From the NCBI GenBank assembly GCA_963773655.1, contig CAVZBX010000003.1:186001-250000 (forward strand): a stretch of DNA of 64,000 nucleotides, written 5' to 3'. Origin of the DNA: DASSQJ01 sp963773655. Lineage in GTDB: Bacteria > Actinomycetota > Actinomycetes > Actinomycetales > Dermatophilaceae. Made by a program: the position numbers and the translations under genes. The notes under the pieces were generated by a model. The model did no database searches. It had not been told where the DNA came from and saw only the letters and a list, made by a program, of their open reading frames with translations. Of this stretch, positions 25,909 through 35,102 are shown one piece after another (positions within the stretch are counted from its first letter, which is position 1; the number at the start of each line of letters is the position of its first letter).

Positions 25909-26594
25909 GGCTCCCGGACGCTGTAGCCGACGCCGCGGACGGTGTGGATGAGCTTGGGCTCGCGGGTGTCGACCTTCTTGCGCAACGTCGAGACGAAGGA
26001 CTCGATGATGGCGCTCTCACCGGCGAAGTCGTACTGCCAGACGTGGTCGAGGATCTGGGCCCGGGAGACGACCCGGCCGGCGTTGACGAGGAGGATGCGC
26101 AGGAGGCTGAACTCGGTGGCGGTGAGGTGCACCTCGGTGTCGCCTCGCCAGACGCGGTGGCTGTCCTCGTCGAGGACCAGGTCGTGGACCCGGTGGCGTC
26201 CGGACGGGGCGGCGGCCGTGCCCCGACGGCGCAGGGCCACGTGGACCCGGGCGACGAGCTCCTCGAGGGCGAACGGCTTGGTGATGTAGTCGTCGCCGCC
26301 GCTCGTCAGGCCGCGGACGCGGTCGGCGGTGTCGGTGCGCGCGGTGAGGAACAGCACCGGAGCGGTGACCCCCCGGGCGCGCAGCCGGCGCAGCACCTCG
26401 AAGCCGTCGAGGTCGGGGAGCATGACGTCGAGGACGACGACGTCCGGGCTCGTCGGGGTGCAGGCGGCCAGGGCCTGCTCGCCGGTGGCGGCGGTGGTGA
26501 CCTCGAGGTCGGCGAGGCGGAGCGCGGAGGAGACCAGGTAGGAGATGTTCTCCTCGTCGTCGACGACGAGCACGGACGCGGGCACGGTGACCAC
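25905..26594 (-). CDS. OmpR-family response regulator
   Basis: The 229-residue protein has a receiver domain (VLVVDDEEN, phospho-acceptor Asp in VVVLDVMLPDLDG, FLTARTDTADR, YITKPF) and a winged-helix DNA-binding domain ending LRKKVDTREPKLIHTVRGVGYSVREP. It forms a two-gene operon with the kinase. The GTG at 26594 is chosen; a second GTG nine bases inside is possible. It probably binds direct repeats in the divergent intergenic region (TTCCT-N6-TTCCT at 26628-26643), suggesting autoregulation. Confidence 0.93.
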   Translation of the reverse strand: MVTVPASVLVVDDEENISYLVSSALRLADLEVTTAATGEQALAACTPTSPDVVVLDVMLPDLDGFEVLRRLRARGVTAPVLFLTARTDTADRVRGLTSGGDDYITKPFALEELVARVHVALRRRGTAAAPSGRHRVHDLVLDEDSHRVWRGDTEVHLTATEFSLLRILLVNAGRVVSRAQILDHVWQYDFAGESAIIESFVSTLRKKVDTREPKLIHTVRGVGYSVREP

Positions 26595-26627
26595 GGTGGC
26601 AGAGCCGGGCCGCGGTCTGCTGGAGGT

Positions 26628-26643
26628 TTCCTCGGGACTTCCT
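26628..26643. promoter_or_regulatory. Candidate response-regulator binding site (direct repeat)
   Basis: TTCCT occurs twice with 11-base periodicity (TTCCT-N6-TTCCT), the arrangement bound by OmpR-type dimers. It lies between the response regulator gene and the divergent secreted-protein gene. Confidence 0.4.
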
Positions 26644-26771
26644 GAACGATGCGCGACCGCTGGGCTCGCGTCGCCCCGTCTCCAGCGAACCGCGAGGTGG
26701 CCCCGTGGAGCCCGCGAGGCAGGGGGCCCACGGTGGTGGCGTCAGCAGCACCCGACCCGAAGGAGCACCCG

Positions 26772-27296
26772 ATGCCCGCGCTGCGCACCTCTCTCGTCGC
26801 CCTCGCCGTGGGCGGCGCCACCGTCGCCGCCGGCCTCGTCGCCGCCAGCGCCTCCGCGGCGCCGTCCCCGGTCGCCGCCGTGAGTGCCACCGGCGCCACG
26901 ACCACGGCGTCCACCGCCCCCGCGGGCGACACCGGCCACCCCGCGCGCGCCGGCATCCGGCTGTGGTGGCAGGAGCTCACCGACGAGCAGCGCCAGTGCC
27001 TCGAGGACGCCGACCTGCGCCGCCCGGTGGGGCGCCCGACCGACGCCGAGCGCGCCACCCTGCGCGAGCAGCTCCGCGACGCGGCCGACGGCTGCGGTGT
27101 CGAGCTCCCCTTCCCGAGGGCCCGGGCCCTGTGGACCGGCCTCACCGACGAGCAGCAGCAGTGCCTGCGCGACGCAGGCCTCACCCGACCGGTCGGGCCA
27201 CTCGGAGCCGAGGAGCGTCGGGCACTGCGCGACGAGGTCCGCGCGGCGGCCGACCAGTGCGGCGTCACGCTCCCGTCGAGGGCGACGGGCTCCTGA
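26772..27296 (+). CDS. Secreted protein with two tandem Cys-pair repeats
   Basis: The 174-residue protein has a signal peptide (MPALRTSLVALAVGGATVAA, Ala-rich to about residue 35). Two repeats of about 55 residues follow, each with the pattern W-x3-LTDEQ-x-QCL-x-DA-x-L-x-RPVG, then an acidic helix and AAD-x-CGV-x-LP. Each repeat has exactly two cysteines, about 35 residues apart, suggesting one disulfide per repeat. I do not recognise a named family. AGGAG precedes the ATG. It is divergent from the two-component system, a likely target of it. Its last 32 bases overlap the convergent MFS gene. Confidence 0.75.
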   Translation: MPALRTSLVALAVGGATVAAGLVAASASAAPSPVAAVSATGATTTASTAPAGDTGHPARAGIRLWWQELTDEQRQCLEDADLRRPVGRPTDAERATLREQLRDAADGCGVELPFPRARALWTGLTDEQQQCLRDAGLTRPVGPLGAEERRALRDEVRAAADQCGVTLPSRATGS

Positions 27297-28482
27297 GCGG
27301 CCCGGGGCGCAGGAGGCGGTCCAGCCGCGCCATCGCCACCGCGCCCGCCACCGGCCCGAGCGCGAGCAGGGCGACCGCGAGCCGCCACCCTGCCAGGTCG
27401 ACGACGAGCGGCACCGCGTTGATCGTGAGGACGGAGAGGAGGAACCCCACCGCCGTCTGGAAGGTCAGCGCGGTGCCGACGTACCGCGGGTCGACGACGT
27501 CCGCGACGCAGCTCGAGAACAGTCCTGAGTCGGCGATGACGGACAGCCCCCAGAGCAGGAGCACCGGCAGCACGACCCACAGCGGCAGGCCGAACACGAG
27601 GGCGGCGAGCACGCAGCACAGTGCGCTGACCCGCATCGCCCACCCGGCCACCCGGGCCCGGCCCAGCCGGTCACCGAGCCGGCCGGCGCCGACGCACCCG
27701 GCCGCCCCGGCCAGCCCGATGACCGTGAAGGCGAGGAGCCCCACCGTCGTCCGCCCGGGAGACTCGCCGGAGCTGCGCAGCAGGCTGGCCGAGACGTACG
27801 CCGGCACCCACGTCCACATCGCGTAGAGCTCCCACATGTGCCCGAAGTAGCCGAGGTTGGCCAGCCGCGGTCCGGGCTCGCGCCACAGCCGGATGACGAA
27901 GCGCGGCTCGAGCGGAGGGGCCGGGCGGGCCAGCGGACCGGGCCGGACGAGGGCCCAGGCGACGGCGGCGCCGATCGTGGCCGACCCGGCGGACACGGCC
28001 AGCACCCCACGCCAGGGCAGCGTGGCGATGCTGCTCACCAGCTGCGGCATGGCGCTGCCGAGGGTGAGGGCGCCGACGAGCACCCCGAGGGCGAAGCCGC
28101 GGCCGCGGTCGAACCACGACGTCATGAGCTTCATCCCCACCGGGTAGACCCCCGCGAGCGCGATCCCGGTGAGGAACCGGAGCGCCACCGCCGGGGTCAG
28201 TGCGTCGACGAACGCGGCGATGGCGGCCGTCGACACCGCCGCGGCCAGCGCCGACACCGCCGCGAGCCGGTGGGCGGGCACCCGGTCGGCGAGGTTCAGG
28301 GCGGCCGACGTCACCGCCCCGGTGACGAACCCGAGCTGCACCGCGACGGTGAGCAGGGCCGCCGCGACGGAGGAGACGCCCCACTCCACCCGCAGTGCCG
28401 GGGCCACGGCGGAAGCGGCGAACCAGCAGGCCAGCGCCAGCACCTGGACGGCGGCGATGAGGCCCAGCTGGCGGCGTGCCAT
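27265..28482 (-). CDS. MFS transporter
   Basis: The 405-residue protein has about 12 hydrophobic segments with the MFS loop signature after helix 2 (NLADRVPAHRLAAVSA) and GVYPVGMKLMTSWFDRGRGFALGVLVGALTLGSAMP after helix 4. The substrate is not evident; the SWFDRGRGFALG loop is common in nitrate/sugar-phosphate and uncharacterised MFS groups. The ATG at 28482 begins the first membrane helix (GLIAAVQVLALACWFAAS); the longer upstream frame is spurious and overlaps the tail of the preceding gene. The 3' end overlaps a convergent gene by 32 bases. Confidence 0.85.
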   Translation of the reverse strand: MARRQLGLIAAVQVLALACWFAASAVAPALRVEWGVSSVAAALLTVAVQLGFVTGAVTSAALNLADRVPAHRLAAVSALAAAVSTAAIAAFVDALTPAVALRFLTGIALAGVYPVGMKLMTSWFDRGRGFALGVLVGALTLGSAMPQLVSSIATLPWRGVLAVSAGSATIGAAVAWALVRPGPLARPAPPLEPRFVIRLWREPGPRLANLGYFGHMWELYAMWTWVPAYVSASLLRSSGESPGRTTVGLLAFTVIGLAGAAGCVGAGRLGDRLGRARVAGWAMRVSALCCVLAALVFGLPLWVVLPVLLLWGLSVIADSGLFSSCVADVVDPRYVGTALTFQTAVGFLLSVLTINAVPLVVDLAGWRLAVALLALGPVAGAVAMARLDRLLRPGPLRSPSPSTGA

Positions 28483-28546
28483 CGCTCGGAGCCCCTCGCC
28501 GCCGGAGTCGCTCAGCCGCACCCCCTCGCCCCCGGAGCCCACCCCT

Positions 28547-29771
28547 TCAGGCCCGGCCGCGCTCCGCCAGCGCGCGGTCGCGCTCGCACACCACCGTGTC
28601 GCAGGCGTCGAGGAAGCGCTGCATGCTCGCGCCGGGCGTGGTGTCACCGAAGTAGTGCTGCGACCAGGGCGGTGTGCCGCGCGGACCCCACCGCCATCGC
28701 CGCGTCGACCAGCTCGGCCCCTCGCCGGGCGCCCGCCTCGTCGAGCAGGTCCATCTCGGTGACCAGCCCGACCCCGGGCAGCTCGGCCCGCGGCTCGGAG
28801 GGCCGGGTCAGCAGGAGCGGCTTGCCGGTGGCGAGCCAGTCGTAGGCGACGGCGGAGACGTCGGTGACGCAGACGTCACACGCGTCGACCTGCCAGCCGA
28901 ACGGACCGTCGGTGTCGGCGAGGTGGGCGGCAGCGGGGTCGGCGCGGTTCGCCTCGCGGACCAGCCGCAGGATCTCCTCGTTCGCCGCCCGGAAGGCGGG
29001 CACCGTCAGGCCGAGCCGCGGGTGCGGCCGGTAGACCACCCGGTGCCGGCCGGTCGCGAGGAGCGAGCGGACGAGGGCGACACCGATCCCGGGCGCCGAC
29101 GAGTACCGCATGCTCGGCACGTCACCCTCCGTGGTGGGGGCGTAGAGGACCGTGACCCGTCCGTCGTCGGGCAGCCGTGGGCCGGCGCGGTGCACGTCCA
29201 CCTGTGGCCGGCCGACCTCGACGAGGTGGTCGGGGTCGAAGCCGATGAGCTTGGAAAGGATGCGCTCGCGGGCGGCGGCGCCGGCGACGAACACCCGGTC
29301 GTACGCCTTGAGCTGGTTGCTCGACATGTAGTCCTTGTCGGACTCGCCGTGGCAGATGAAGACGTGGGCGGGCTCGGCCCACCGCATGGCCGGGAAGTTG
29401 CGCTGGTTCTGGTTGACGTAGAGGACGGCGCGCACGCGCTGGGCGTCGAGGAAGCGTTCGACGCCCTCGATGGTGTCGGCGTGGTGCACGGGCACCGGGC
29501 ACTCGCGCAGCAGCCGGTCGGTGCTCTCCCACTGCCGGGTCACCACCGCCACCGGGTGGGTCTGCGCCAGACGGCGCATCGGCTCGTACCACTGGTCGAC
29601 CTGGTAGAGGTTCTCGAGGCGGTCGGGGAAGTAGAGGACCACCTCGATGGTGCCGTCGGCGACCGGCCCGCGCGCCGCGAGCAGCGCCCGCGCCCGGCGC
29701 CGGCCGCGGACGTGGGCGAGAGCTCGTCGGCCGAGCGACCTGGCGGTGGCGAGGTCCCCGGCGACCGCCAT
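28547..29771 (-). pseudogene. CDP-glycerol glycerophosphotransferase (TagF-like), C-terminus frameshifted
   Basis: The frame from the ATG at 29771 encodes LEN/LYQVDQWYEPMRRLAQ, VFICHGESDKDYMSSNQLKAYDRVFVAG, VLYAPTTEGD, RVVYRPHPR and CDVCVTDVSAVAYDWLATGKPLL, the order seen in TagF/TarF-type transferases that build glycerol-phosphate polymers on the cell envelope. The frame stops at 28644, but the expected ending HYFGDTTPGASMQRFLDACD continues in another frame to a stop at 28547. One extra base in the G-run at 28668-28670 (plus strand) explains it. Either a sequencing error or a recent mutation. The start overlaps the stop of the aminotransferase. Confidence 0.75.
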
Positions 29772-31146
29772 CAGATGACGTACCGGTCGGCGACCCCGAG
29801 AGCCCGGTCGAGGATGTCGAGGCCCTCGGCCATCTCGTCGGCCGTCGTCGTCAGGGGCGGCACGACGTGCGTGCGGTTGAAGTGGGTGAACGGCCAGAGA
29901 CCCTCCGACTTGCACGCGGCGAGGAGCTCGGCCATCGGGGCCGCATCCGGACCGGCGGCGTTGAACGGCACGAGCGGCTCGCGCGTCGCGGGGTCACGGA
30001 CCAGCTCGAGCGCCCAGAAGTAGCCCAGGCCCCGGACCTCGCCGACGCTGGGGTGCTGCTCGCGCGATCTCGGCCAGGCGCGGCGCGATGACGGTGTCGG
30101 ACACCTTGCGGACGTGCTCGAGGATCCCCTCCTCCTCGAAGATCTGCATCGACGCGACGGCCGAGGCGCACGCGAGGGGGTGGCCCGAGTAGGTGAGCCC
30201 GCCGGGGAAGGGGCGTTCGTCGAAGCCGGCCGCGATCTCGGCGGAGATGACGACGCCGCCGAGCGGGACGTAGCCGGAGTTGACGCCCTTGGCGAAGCAG
30301 ACGAGGTCGGGGGTGACGTCCCAGTGGTCGACGGCGAACCACTCGCCGCAGCGGCCGAAGCCGGCCATGACCTCGTCGGCGATGTAGACGATGCCGTGCT
30401 CGTCGCAGATCTCGCGGACGCCGGCGAGGTAGCCGGGCGGCGGGACGAGGATGCCGTTGGTGCCGACGACGGTCTCGAGCATCACGGCCGCGATCGTCTG
30501 CGGTCCCTCCACCATGATCGTGTCGCGCAGGTGCTGGAGGGCGCGCTCGGCCTCCTGCTCCGCCGAGGTGGAGTGGAACGGGCTGCGGTACGGGTACGGC
30601 CCCCAGAAGTGGACGATGCCCGGCATGCCCGGCTCGTTGGCCCAGCGTCGCGGGTCGCCCGTGGCCGTGATCGACCCTGCGGTGGCGCCGTGGTAGCTGC
30701 GGTAGGTGGCGAGGATCTTCTGGCGCCCGGTGTGCAGGCGGGCCATCCGCATCGCGTTCTCGGTGGCCTCGGCGCCCGCCGTTGGTGAAGAAGACCTTGT
30801 CGAGGGTGCCCGGGGCACGCTCGGCGATCATCCGCGCCGCCTCGCTGCGGGACTCGTCGGCGAAGCTCGGGGCGATCGTCGTCTGCCGGGCCGCGGCCGC
30901 CTGGATGGCCGCGACGAGCTTCGGGTGCTGGTAGCCGATGTTGACGTTGACGAGCTGGCTCGAGAAGTCGAGGTACCGGTTGCCCTCGTAGTCCCAGAAG
31001 TGGCTGCCGGAGGCGCCGGCGACCGGCATCGGCGAGATCTTGGCCTGGGCCGACCACGAGTGGAAGACGTGGGCGCGGTCGTCGGCCGCGACGCGGGCGC
31101 CGCGCTCCGGGTCGGGGGTGATGTCGGGGGCCTCGAAGGTGCTCAT
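29771..31146 (-). pseudogene. Class III (PLP) aminotransferase with two apparent frameshifts
   Basis: Three frames together make one full aminotransferase. The N-terminus runs from the ATG at 31146 (HVFHSWSAQAKISPMPVAG) to FFTNGG near 30780. The middle follows in a second frame (AEATENAMRMARLHTG, YIADEVMAGFGRCGEWFA and the PLP-lysine region CFAKGVNSGYVPLGG) to about 30065, then the C-terminus (GYFWALELVRD to LGVADRYVI). The junctions fit one extra G at about 30777 and one missing base at about 30063. The family moves amino groups from omega-amino compounds (e.g. beta-alanine, taurine) to pyruvate or oxoacids. AAAGG eight bases before the ATG is its ribosome site. Confidence 0.8.
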
Positions 31147-31238
31147 CGTCGAAACCTTTCGTCGGTGTCGGCGACAGCGTATCGACGCGGGGCGGGCGCG
31201 GGTCGGGTGCGCCCCCGCGGAGGTGCTAGACAGTCCCC

Positions 31239-31733
31239 ATGGCCACCACGAAGCTCGGAGAGAGCACCGTCCACACCGTCGGCGACCTTCCCGCCGTCGG
31301 CTCCCCCGCGCCGCCGTTCGTCCTCACCGGCACCGACTTCGGCGAGGTCCACAGCGAGTCGCTCGCCGGCCGCCTCGTCCTGAACATCTTCCCGAGCGTC
31401 GACACCGGCGTCTGCTCGGCGAGCGTGCGCCGGTTCAACGAGCTCGCCGCGGGCCTGGAGAACACGACGGTCGTGTGCGTGTCCCGGGACCTGCCCCTCG
31501 CGCAGGCCAGGTTCTGCGGCGCCGAAGGCATCGAGGACGTCCTCATGGGGTCCGACTTCCGCGGCCGCTTCGGCGACGACTACGGCGTGACGCTCACCGA
31601 CGGCAAGTGGGCCGCCATGCTGGCCCGGGCCGTGGTCGTCGTCGACGCCGACGGCACGGTCGCGTACACCGAGCTCGTCCCGGCGATCGGTCAGGAGCCC
31701 GACTACGACGCCGCGGCGGCCGCCCTGCGCTGA
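31239..31733 (+). CDS. tpx: Thiol peroxidase (Tpx, atypical 2-Cys peroxiredoxin)
   Basis: The 164-residue protein has the peroxidatic Cys59 in FPSVDTGVCSASVRRF and the resolving Cys93 in DLPLAQARFCGAEG, the spacing of Tpx enzymes. It reduces hydrogen and alkyl peroxides in the cytosol using thioredoxin. The ATG is preceded by TAGACA and six bases, a possible leaderless promoter, and no Shine-Dalgarno is seen. It is divergent from the aminotransferase. Confidence 0.93.
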   Translation: MATTKLGESTVHTVGDLPAVGSPAPPFVLTGTDFGEVHSESLAGRLVLNIFPSVDTGVCSASVRRFNELAAGLENTTVVCVSRDLPLAQARFCGAEGIEDVLMGSDFRGRFGDDYGVTLTDGKWAAMLARAVVVVDADGTVAYTELVPAIGQEPDYDAAAAALR

Positions 31734-31883
31734 GACCGCGCCGCGGTCCGGTCCCGACCACGTCGGCCCCGTGGCGCGCCTCACCCTGTCGGGATGGTGC
31801 GCCGCGGGGGTCAGCGGGGTCATGCTGGCGGCGACACGTCGTCGCGGAGCCACCGCGCGCCGGCACAGAGAGCGAACCCGCGG

Positions 31884-33348
31884 ATGAGCGAGACCCAGCC
31901 GATCCCCCTGTCCGATGACGAGCGGTCGGAGCTGAACCGCCTCCGTGCCGAGGTCGCCCGCCTCCAGGTGCCCGCCGAGGTGAGCGTGCCGGAACGCCGG
32001 CACCGGGTCCGGGCCGTCGCGGCGGCGCTCGTCATCACCCTCGGCTGCCTGCTGGCACCGCTCTCGGTCGCCGCCGTCTGGACGAGCACCCAGCTGACGA
32101 ACACCGACGCCTACGTCGACACGGTGGCCCCGCTCATCGACGAGCCGGCGGTGCAGCAGGCGCTCGCGACGGCGGTGACGAACGAGGTGTTCACCCGGCT
32201 CGACATCCAGGACCGGACCACAGAGGCACTGCAGGCGGTCGCCGACCGCACCGAGCTGCCGCCCCTCATCGAGGAACGCCTCCTCGGGCTCGCCGTGCCC
32301 CTCACGGACGGCGTCGAGGGCTTCGTCGCCGACCAGGTCGAACTCGCTCGTCGCGAGCGAGGAGTTCCGGCAGGCGTGGGTCGACGCCAACCGGGTGGCG
32401 CACGAGGGCCTCGTGGCGGCGCTCACCGGCGAGCAGGACGGCACGGTGGAGGTCGCCGCGGGCGGCACGGTCTCCGTCAACGTCGCCCCGTTCATCGCGG
32501 TCGTGAAGCAGCGGCTCGTCGACCGGGGCTTCAGCGTCGCGGAGCGGATCCCCGACGTGCAGGCCTCGTTCGTCATCCTCCAGTCGGCCGACCTGGCGCG
32601 CGCGCAGACGCTCTTCTCGGTGCTGGACACGCTCGGCACGATCTTCCCGTTCCTCGTCATCGCCGTGCTCGGTGCGGGGGTGCTCCTGGCCAGGGACCGC
32701 AGGCGGGCGCTCGTGGGCGCGGGGCTCGGCGTCGCCGGTGCGATGGTCCTGCTCGGCGTCCTCCTCGCCGTGGGGCGGGAGGCGTACCTCAACGCGGTGC
32801 CCGCGGACCTGCTGCCGCGTGACGCCGCCGCGCTGGTCTTCGACACCCTCGTCCGGTACCTGCGCATCGCGCTCCGCAGCGTGCTCCTCCTCGGGCTGGT
32901 CGTCGCCGCGGCGGCATTCCTCGCCGGACCGTCCGCTGCTGCGGTGGGGACCCGCGGCCTGGGGGCGCGCGGGTTCGCCACGGTGCGCGGCTGGGGTGGC
33001 GGCGACGCCGGGCTCGCCGGCAGCACGGTCGGGCGGGCGGTGCGGACCGTCCGGCGACCGCTCCAGGTGCTGGCGGTGGTCGTGGCCGGTCTCACCCTCG
33101 TCTTCTGGGACCGTCCGACCCCCGCCGTGCTCATCGCGGTGGTCCTGGTCCTCCTCGCCTTCCTCGCGCTGCTCGAGCTGCTCGGCGCTTCCCGGAACCC
33201 GCAGCAGGTCGAGCCGCCCGAGCCGCTCGTCGAGCCCACGCTCCTGCCCTCCGCCGTGGTCGAGGAGCCCGAGGTGGAGCCGGTGGCCGCCGCCGGCGCC
33301 TCCTCGATGCCCGCACCCGACAACGGCCAGCCGCCCCGCTCCGCCTAG
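31884..33348 (+). pseudogene. Multi-pass membrane protein, single-base frameshift
   Basis: The first frame from the ATG at 31884 encodes a coiled N-terminus (DDERSELNRLRAEVARLQ), one transmembrane helix (AAALVITLGCLLAPLSVAAVW) and an exoplasmic segment to about 32340. The sequence then continues in the next frame (SLVASEEFRQAWVDANRVAHE) with at least four more helices and a Pro/Glu-rich tail to 33348. Removing one G at about 32340 restores a protein of about 487 residues. The family is a conserved actinobacterial membrane protein without known function. The intact reading on both sides favours a base-call error. It ends flush against the convergent Rsm22 gene with no gap. Confidence 0.65.
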
Positions 33349-34323
33349 TCACGACGGCCAGGGGTCGCCCCAGCGGGTGTCGCGCGCCGTGCGGTAGGCG
33401 TCCCGGTCACGCCTGGTCACCACCTCCGTCGCGATGCTGCCGTCGGCCCGGCACACCTCGAGGGCCACCATCCCCTTCCGGACCCGGGGGTGCCGCAGCA
33501 CCCGTCCCGCGGCGGGCGTCGTGGGCCCCCGCACCGCGAGGACGAACGAGAGCTTCTCGTCCTCGTGCCCGCGCACGCCGCCCTTGAGCCGGCGGTGCAG
33601 CGCGGTCCGGTCCAGCCGTGCGGAGACGTGGCACCAGTCGCCGGCCCGGGCCGCCGCGGGGCACGGCCCCTCCTGCGGGCACGGGGCGAGGACGTGCCAG
33701 CCCGCCGCCACCAGCCGGTCCCGTGCGGCGAGCACCGCCGCGAACCCCCGCGGCGTCCCCGGCTCGACGACGAGCACCCGGCCGGCCGCCGTCGCCGCGG
33801 CGTCCACCGCCGCCTCCTGCAGGGCCGGGTCGAGCTCGCCGAGGAGGTAGCCGACGGTCACGAGGTCGGTGCGGGGCAGCTCCAGCCCCGGCCGGACGAG
33901 CGCCCGGGTCCACCGGGCCGACGCGAGCGGGGCCGGGCCGTGCGCCGCCACCCGTCGCCCCGTGGCCAGCGCGGCCTCCGAGCCGTCGACGACCTCCACC
34001 GTCTCCAGACCCTCGAGGGCGTCGGCCGCCGCCCACGCCGCCGCCCCCGTCCCGCCGCCGAGGTCGACGAGCGAGCGGACGCCGGCGAGCGCCGCCGGGT
34101 CCGCGCGCCGGCCGAGCCGCAGCGCCAGGGCGACCGCCGCATGCGTGGCGGGCATCCGGTACGCCGCGTACGCGGCAGCCGACACCGGGTCGGTCAGCAC
34201 CGGTGCGCGGGGCGGCCCGCCCGACCGGTAGACCTCGATCAGCCGCTGGGTCGCACGATGCAGCGCTGCGGCGTCCTGTCCCGCGAGGACGGCCTCGAGG
34301 GCGCGGGTCAACGGCAGCGGCAC
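33349..34323 (-). CDS. Rsm22-family rRNA methyltransferase-like protein
   Basis: The 324-residue protein has a SAM-binding fold (SLVDLGGGTGAAAWAAADAL, then VEVVDGSEAAL). The Rsm22-specific C-terminal segment follows with clustered cysteines: APCPQEGPCP, GDWCHVSARLDRTALHRRLKGG, then EDEKLSFVLAVRG. Family members act on or near the small ribosomal subunit, and the Cys cluster is thought to bind a metal or Fe-S centre. It is divergent from a two-component operon. Length is normal for bacterial members. Confidence 0.85.
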   Translation of the reverse strand: MPLPLTRALEAVLAGQDAAALHRATQRLIEVYRSGGPPRAPVLTDPVSAAAYAAYRMPATHAAVALALRLGRRADPAALAGVRSLVDLGGGTGAAAWAAADALEGLETVEVVDGSEAALATGRRVAAHGPAPLASARWTRALVRPGLELPRTDLVTVGYLLGELDPALQEAAVDAAATAAGRVLVVEPGTPRGFAAVLAARDRLVAAGWHVLAPCPQEGPCPAAARAGDWCHVSARLDRTALHRRLKGGVRGHEDEKLSFVLAVRGPTTPAAGRVLRHPRVRKGMVALEVCRADGSIATEVVTRRDRDAYRTARDTRWGDPWPS

Positions 34324-34373
34324 GCCGACATCCTCCTACGCTGGGTGCCGACGCCCCGAGGCAGGAGGTCCCG

Positions 34374-35102
34374 ATGGCCCGCCGGGTGCTCGTCGTCGAC
34401 GACGAGCGCGAGATCCGCACCGTGCTGCGCGCCTACCTCGAGGCCGAGGGGCACGTCGTGCTCGAGGCCGCCACCGGTGCGGAGGGGCTGCGCCGGGCGC
34501 TCGCCACCGACGGGTCCGCACCGGACGTGGTGCTCCTCGACATCGGCCTCCCCGACCTCGACGGCCTCGAGGTGCTCCGCACCCTGCGCCGCAGCTCCGA
34601 CGTCTACGTCATCCTCGTCACCGCCCGCGCCGAGGAGGCCGACACCCTCATCGGCCTCTCGACCGGTGCCGACGACTACGTCACCAAGCCGTTCAGCCCC
34701 CGGGAGGTCGCGGCCCGGGTGCGCACCGTGCTGCGGCGGATGCGCGACACCGGTGCCGAGCCGGACGCCGCTGCTCCCGACGACGGCGTCCTGCGCTTCC
34801 CGGGCCTCAGCCTCGACCCGAGCCGGCGCGAGCTGCACGTCGACGGCCGTGAGGTGCGGCTCTCGGCCCTGGAGTTCGACCTCCTGCGCGCCCTGGCCGC
34901 CTCCCCCGGACGGGTCTTCTCACGGGCCCAGCTCCTCGAGGAGGTGTGGGGCTACGACTTCTACGGGGACGAGCGGGTCGTCGACGTCCACGTCCGGAGC
35001 ATGCGGCGGGCCCTCGGGGACGACGCCGCCTCGCCCCGCGTCATCGGCACGGTCCGCGGCGTCGGCTACAAGTTCCTCCTCGAGCCGGAGGACCACCCGT
35101 GA
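34374..35102 (+). CDS. OmpR-family response regulator
   Basis: The 242-residue protein has a receiver domain (RVLVVDDEREIRTVL, Asp in VVLLDIGLPDLDG, VTAR, YVTKPFSP) and a winged helix ending VRSMRRALGDDAASPRVIGTVRGVGYKFLLEPE. The ATG at 34374 follows CAGGAGG by seven bases, and TACGCT about 32 bases upstream is a likely -10. Its stop overlaps the GTG of the kinase gene. The signal and targets are unknown; a downstream Na+/H+ antiporter in the same run is a candidate target. Confidence 0.93.
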   Translation: MARRVLVVDDEREIRTVLRAYLEAEGHVVLEAATGAEGLRRALATDGSAPDVVLLDIGLPDLDGLEVLRTLRRSSDVYVILVTARAEEADTLIGLSTGADDYVTKPFSPREVAARVRTVLRRMRDTGAEPDAAAPDDGVLRFPGLSLDPSRRELHVDGREVRLSALEFDLLRALAASPGRVFSRAQLLEEVWGYDFYGDERVVDVHVRSMRRALGDDAASPRVIGTVRGVGYKFLLEPEDHP

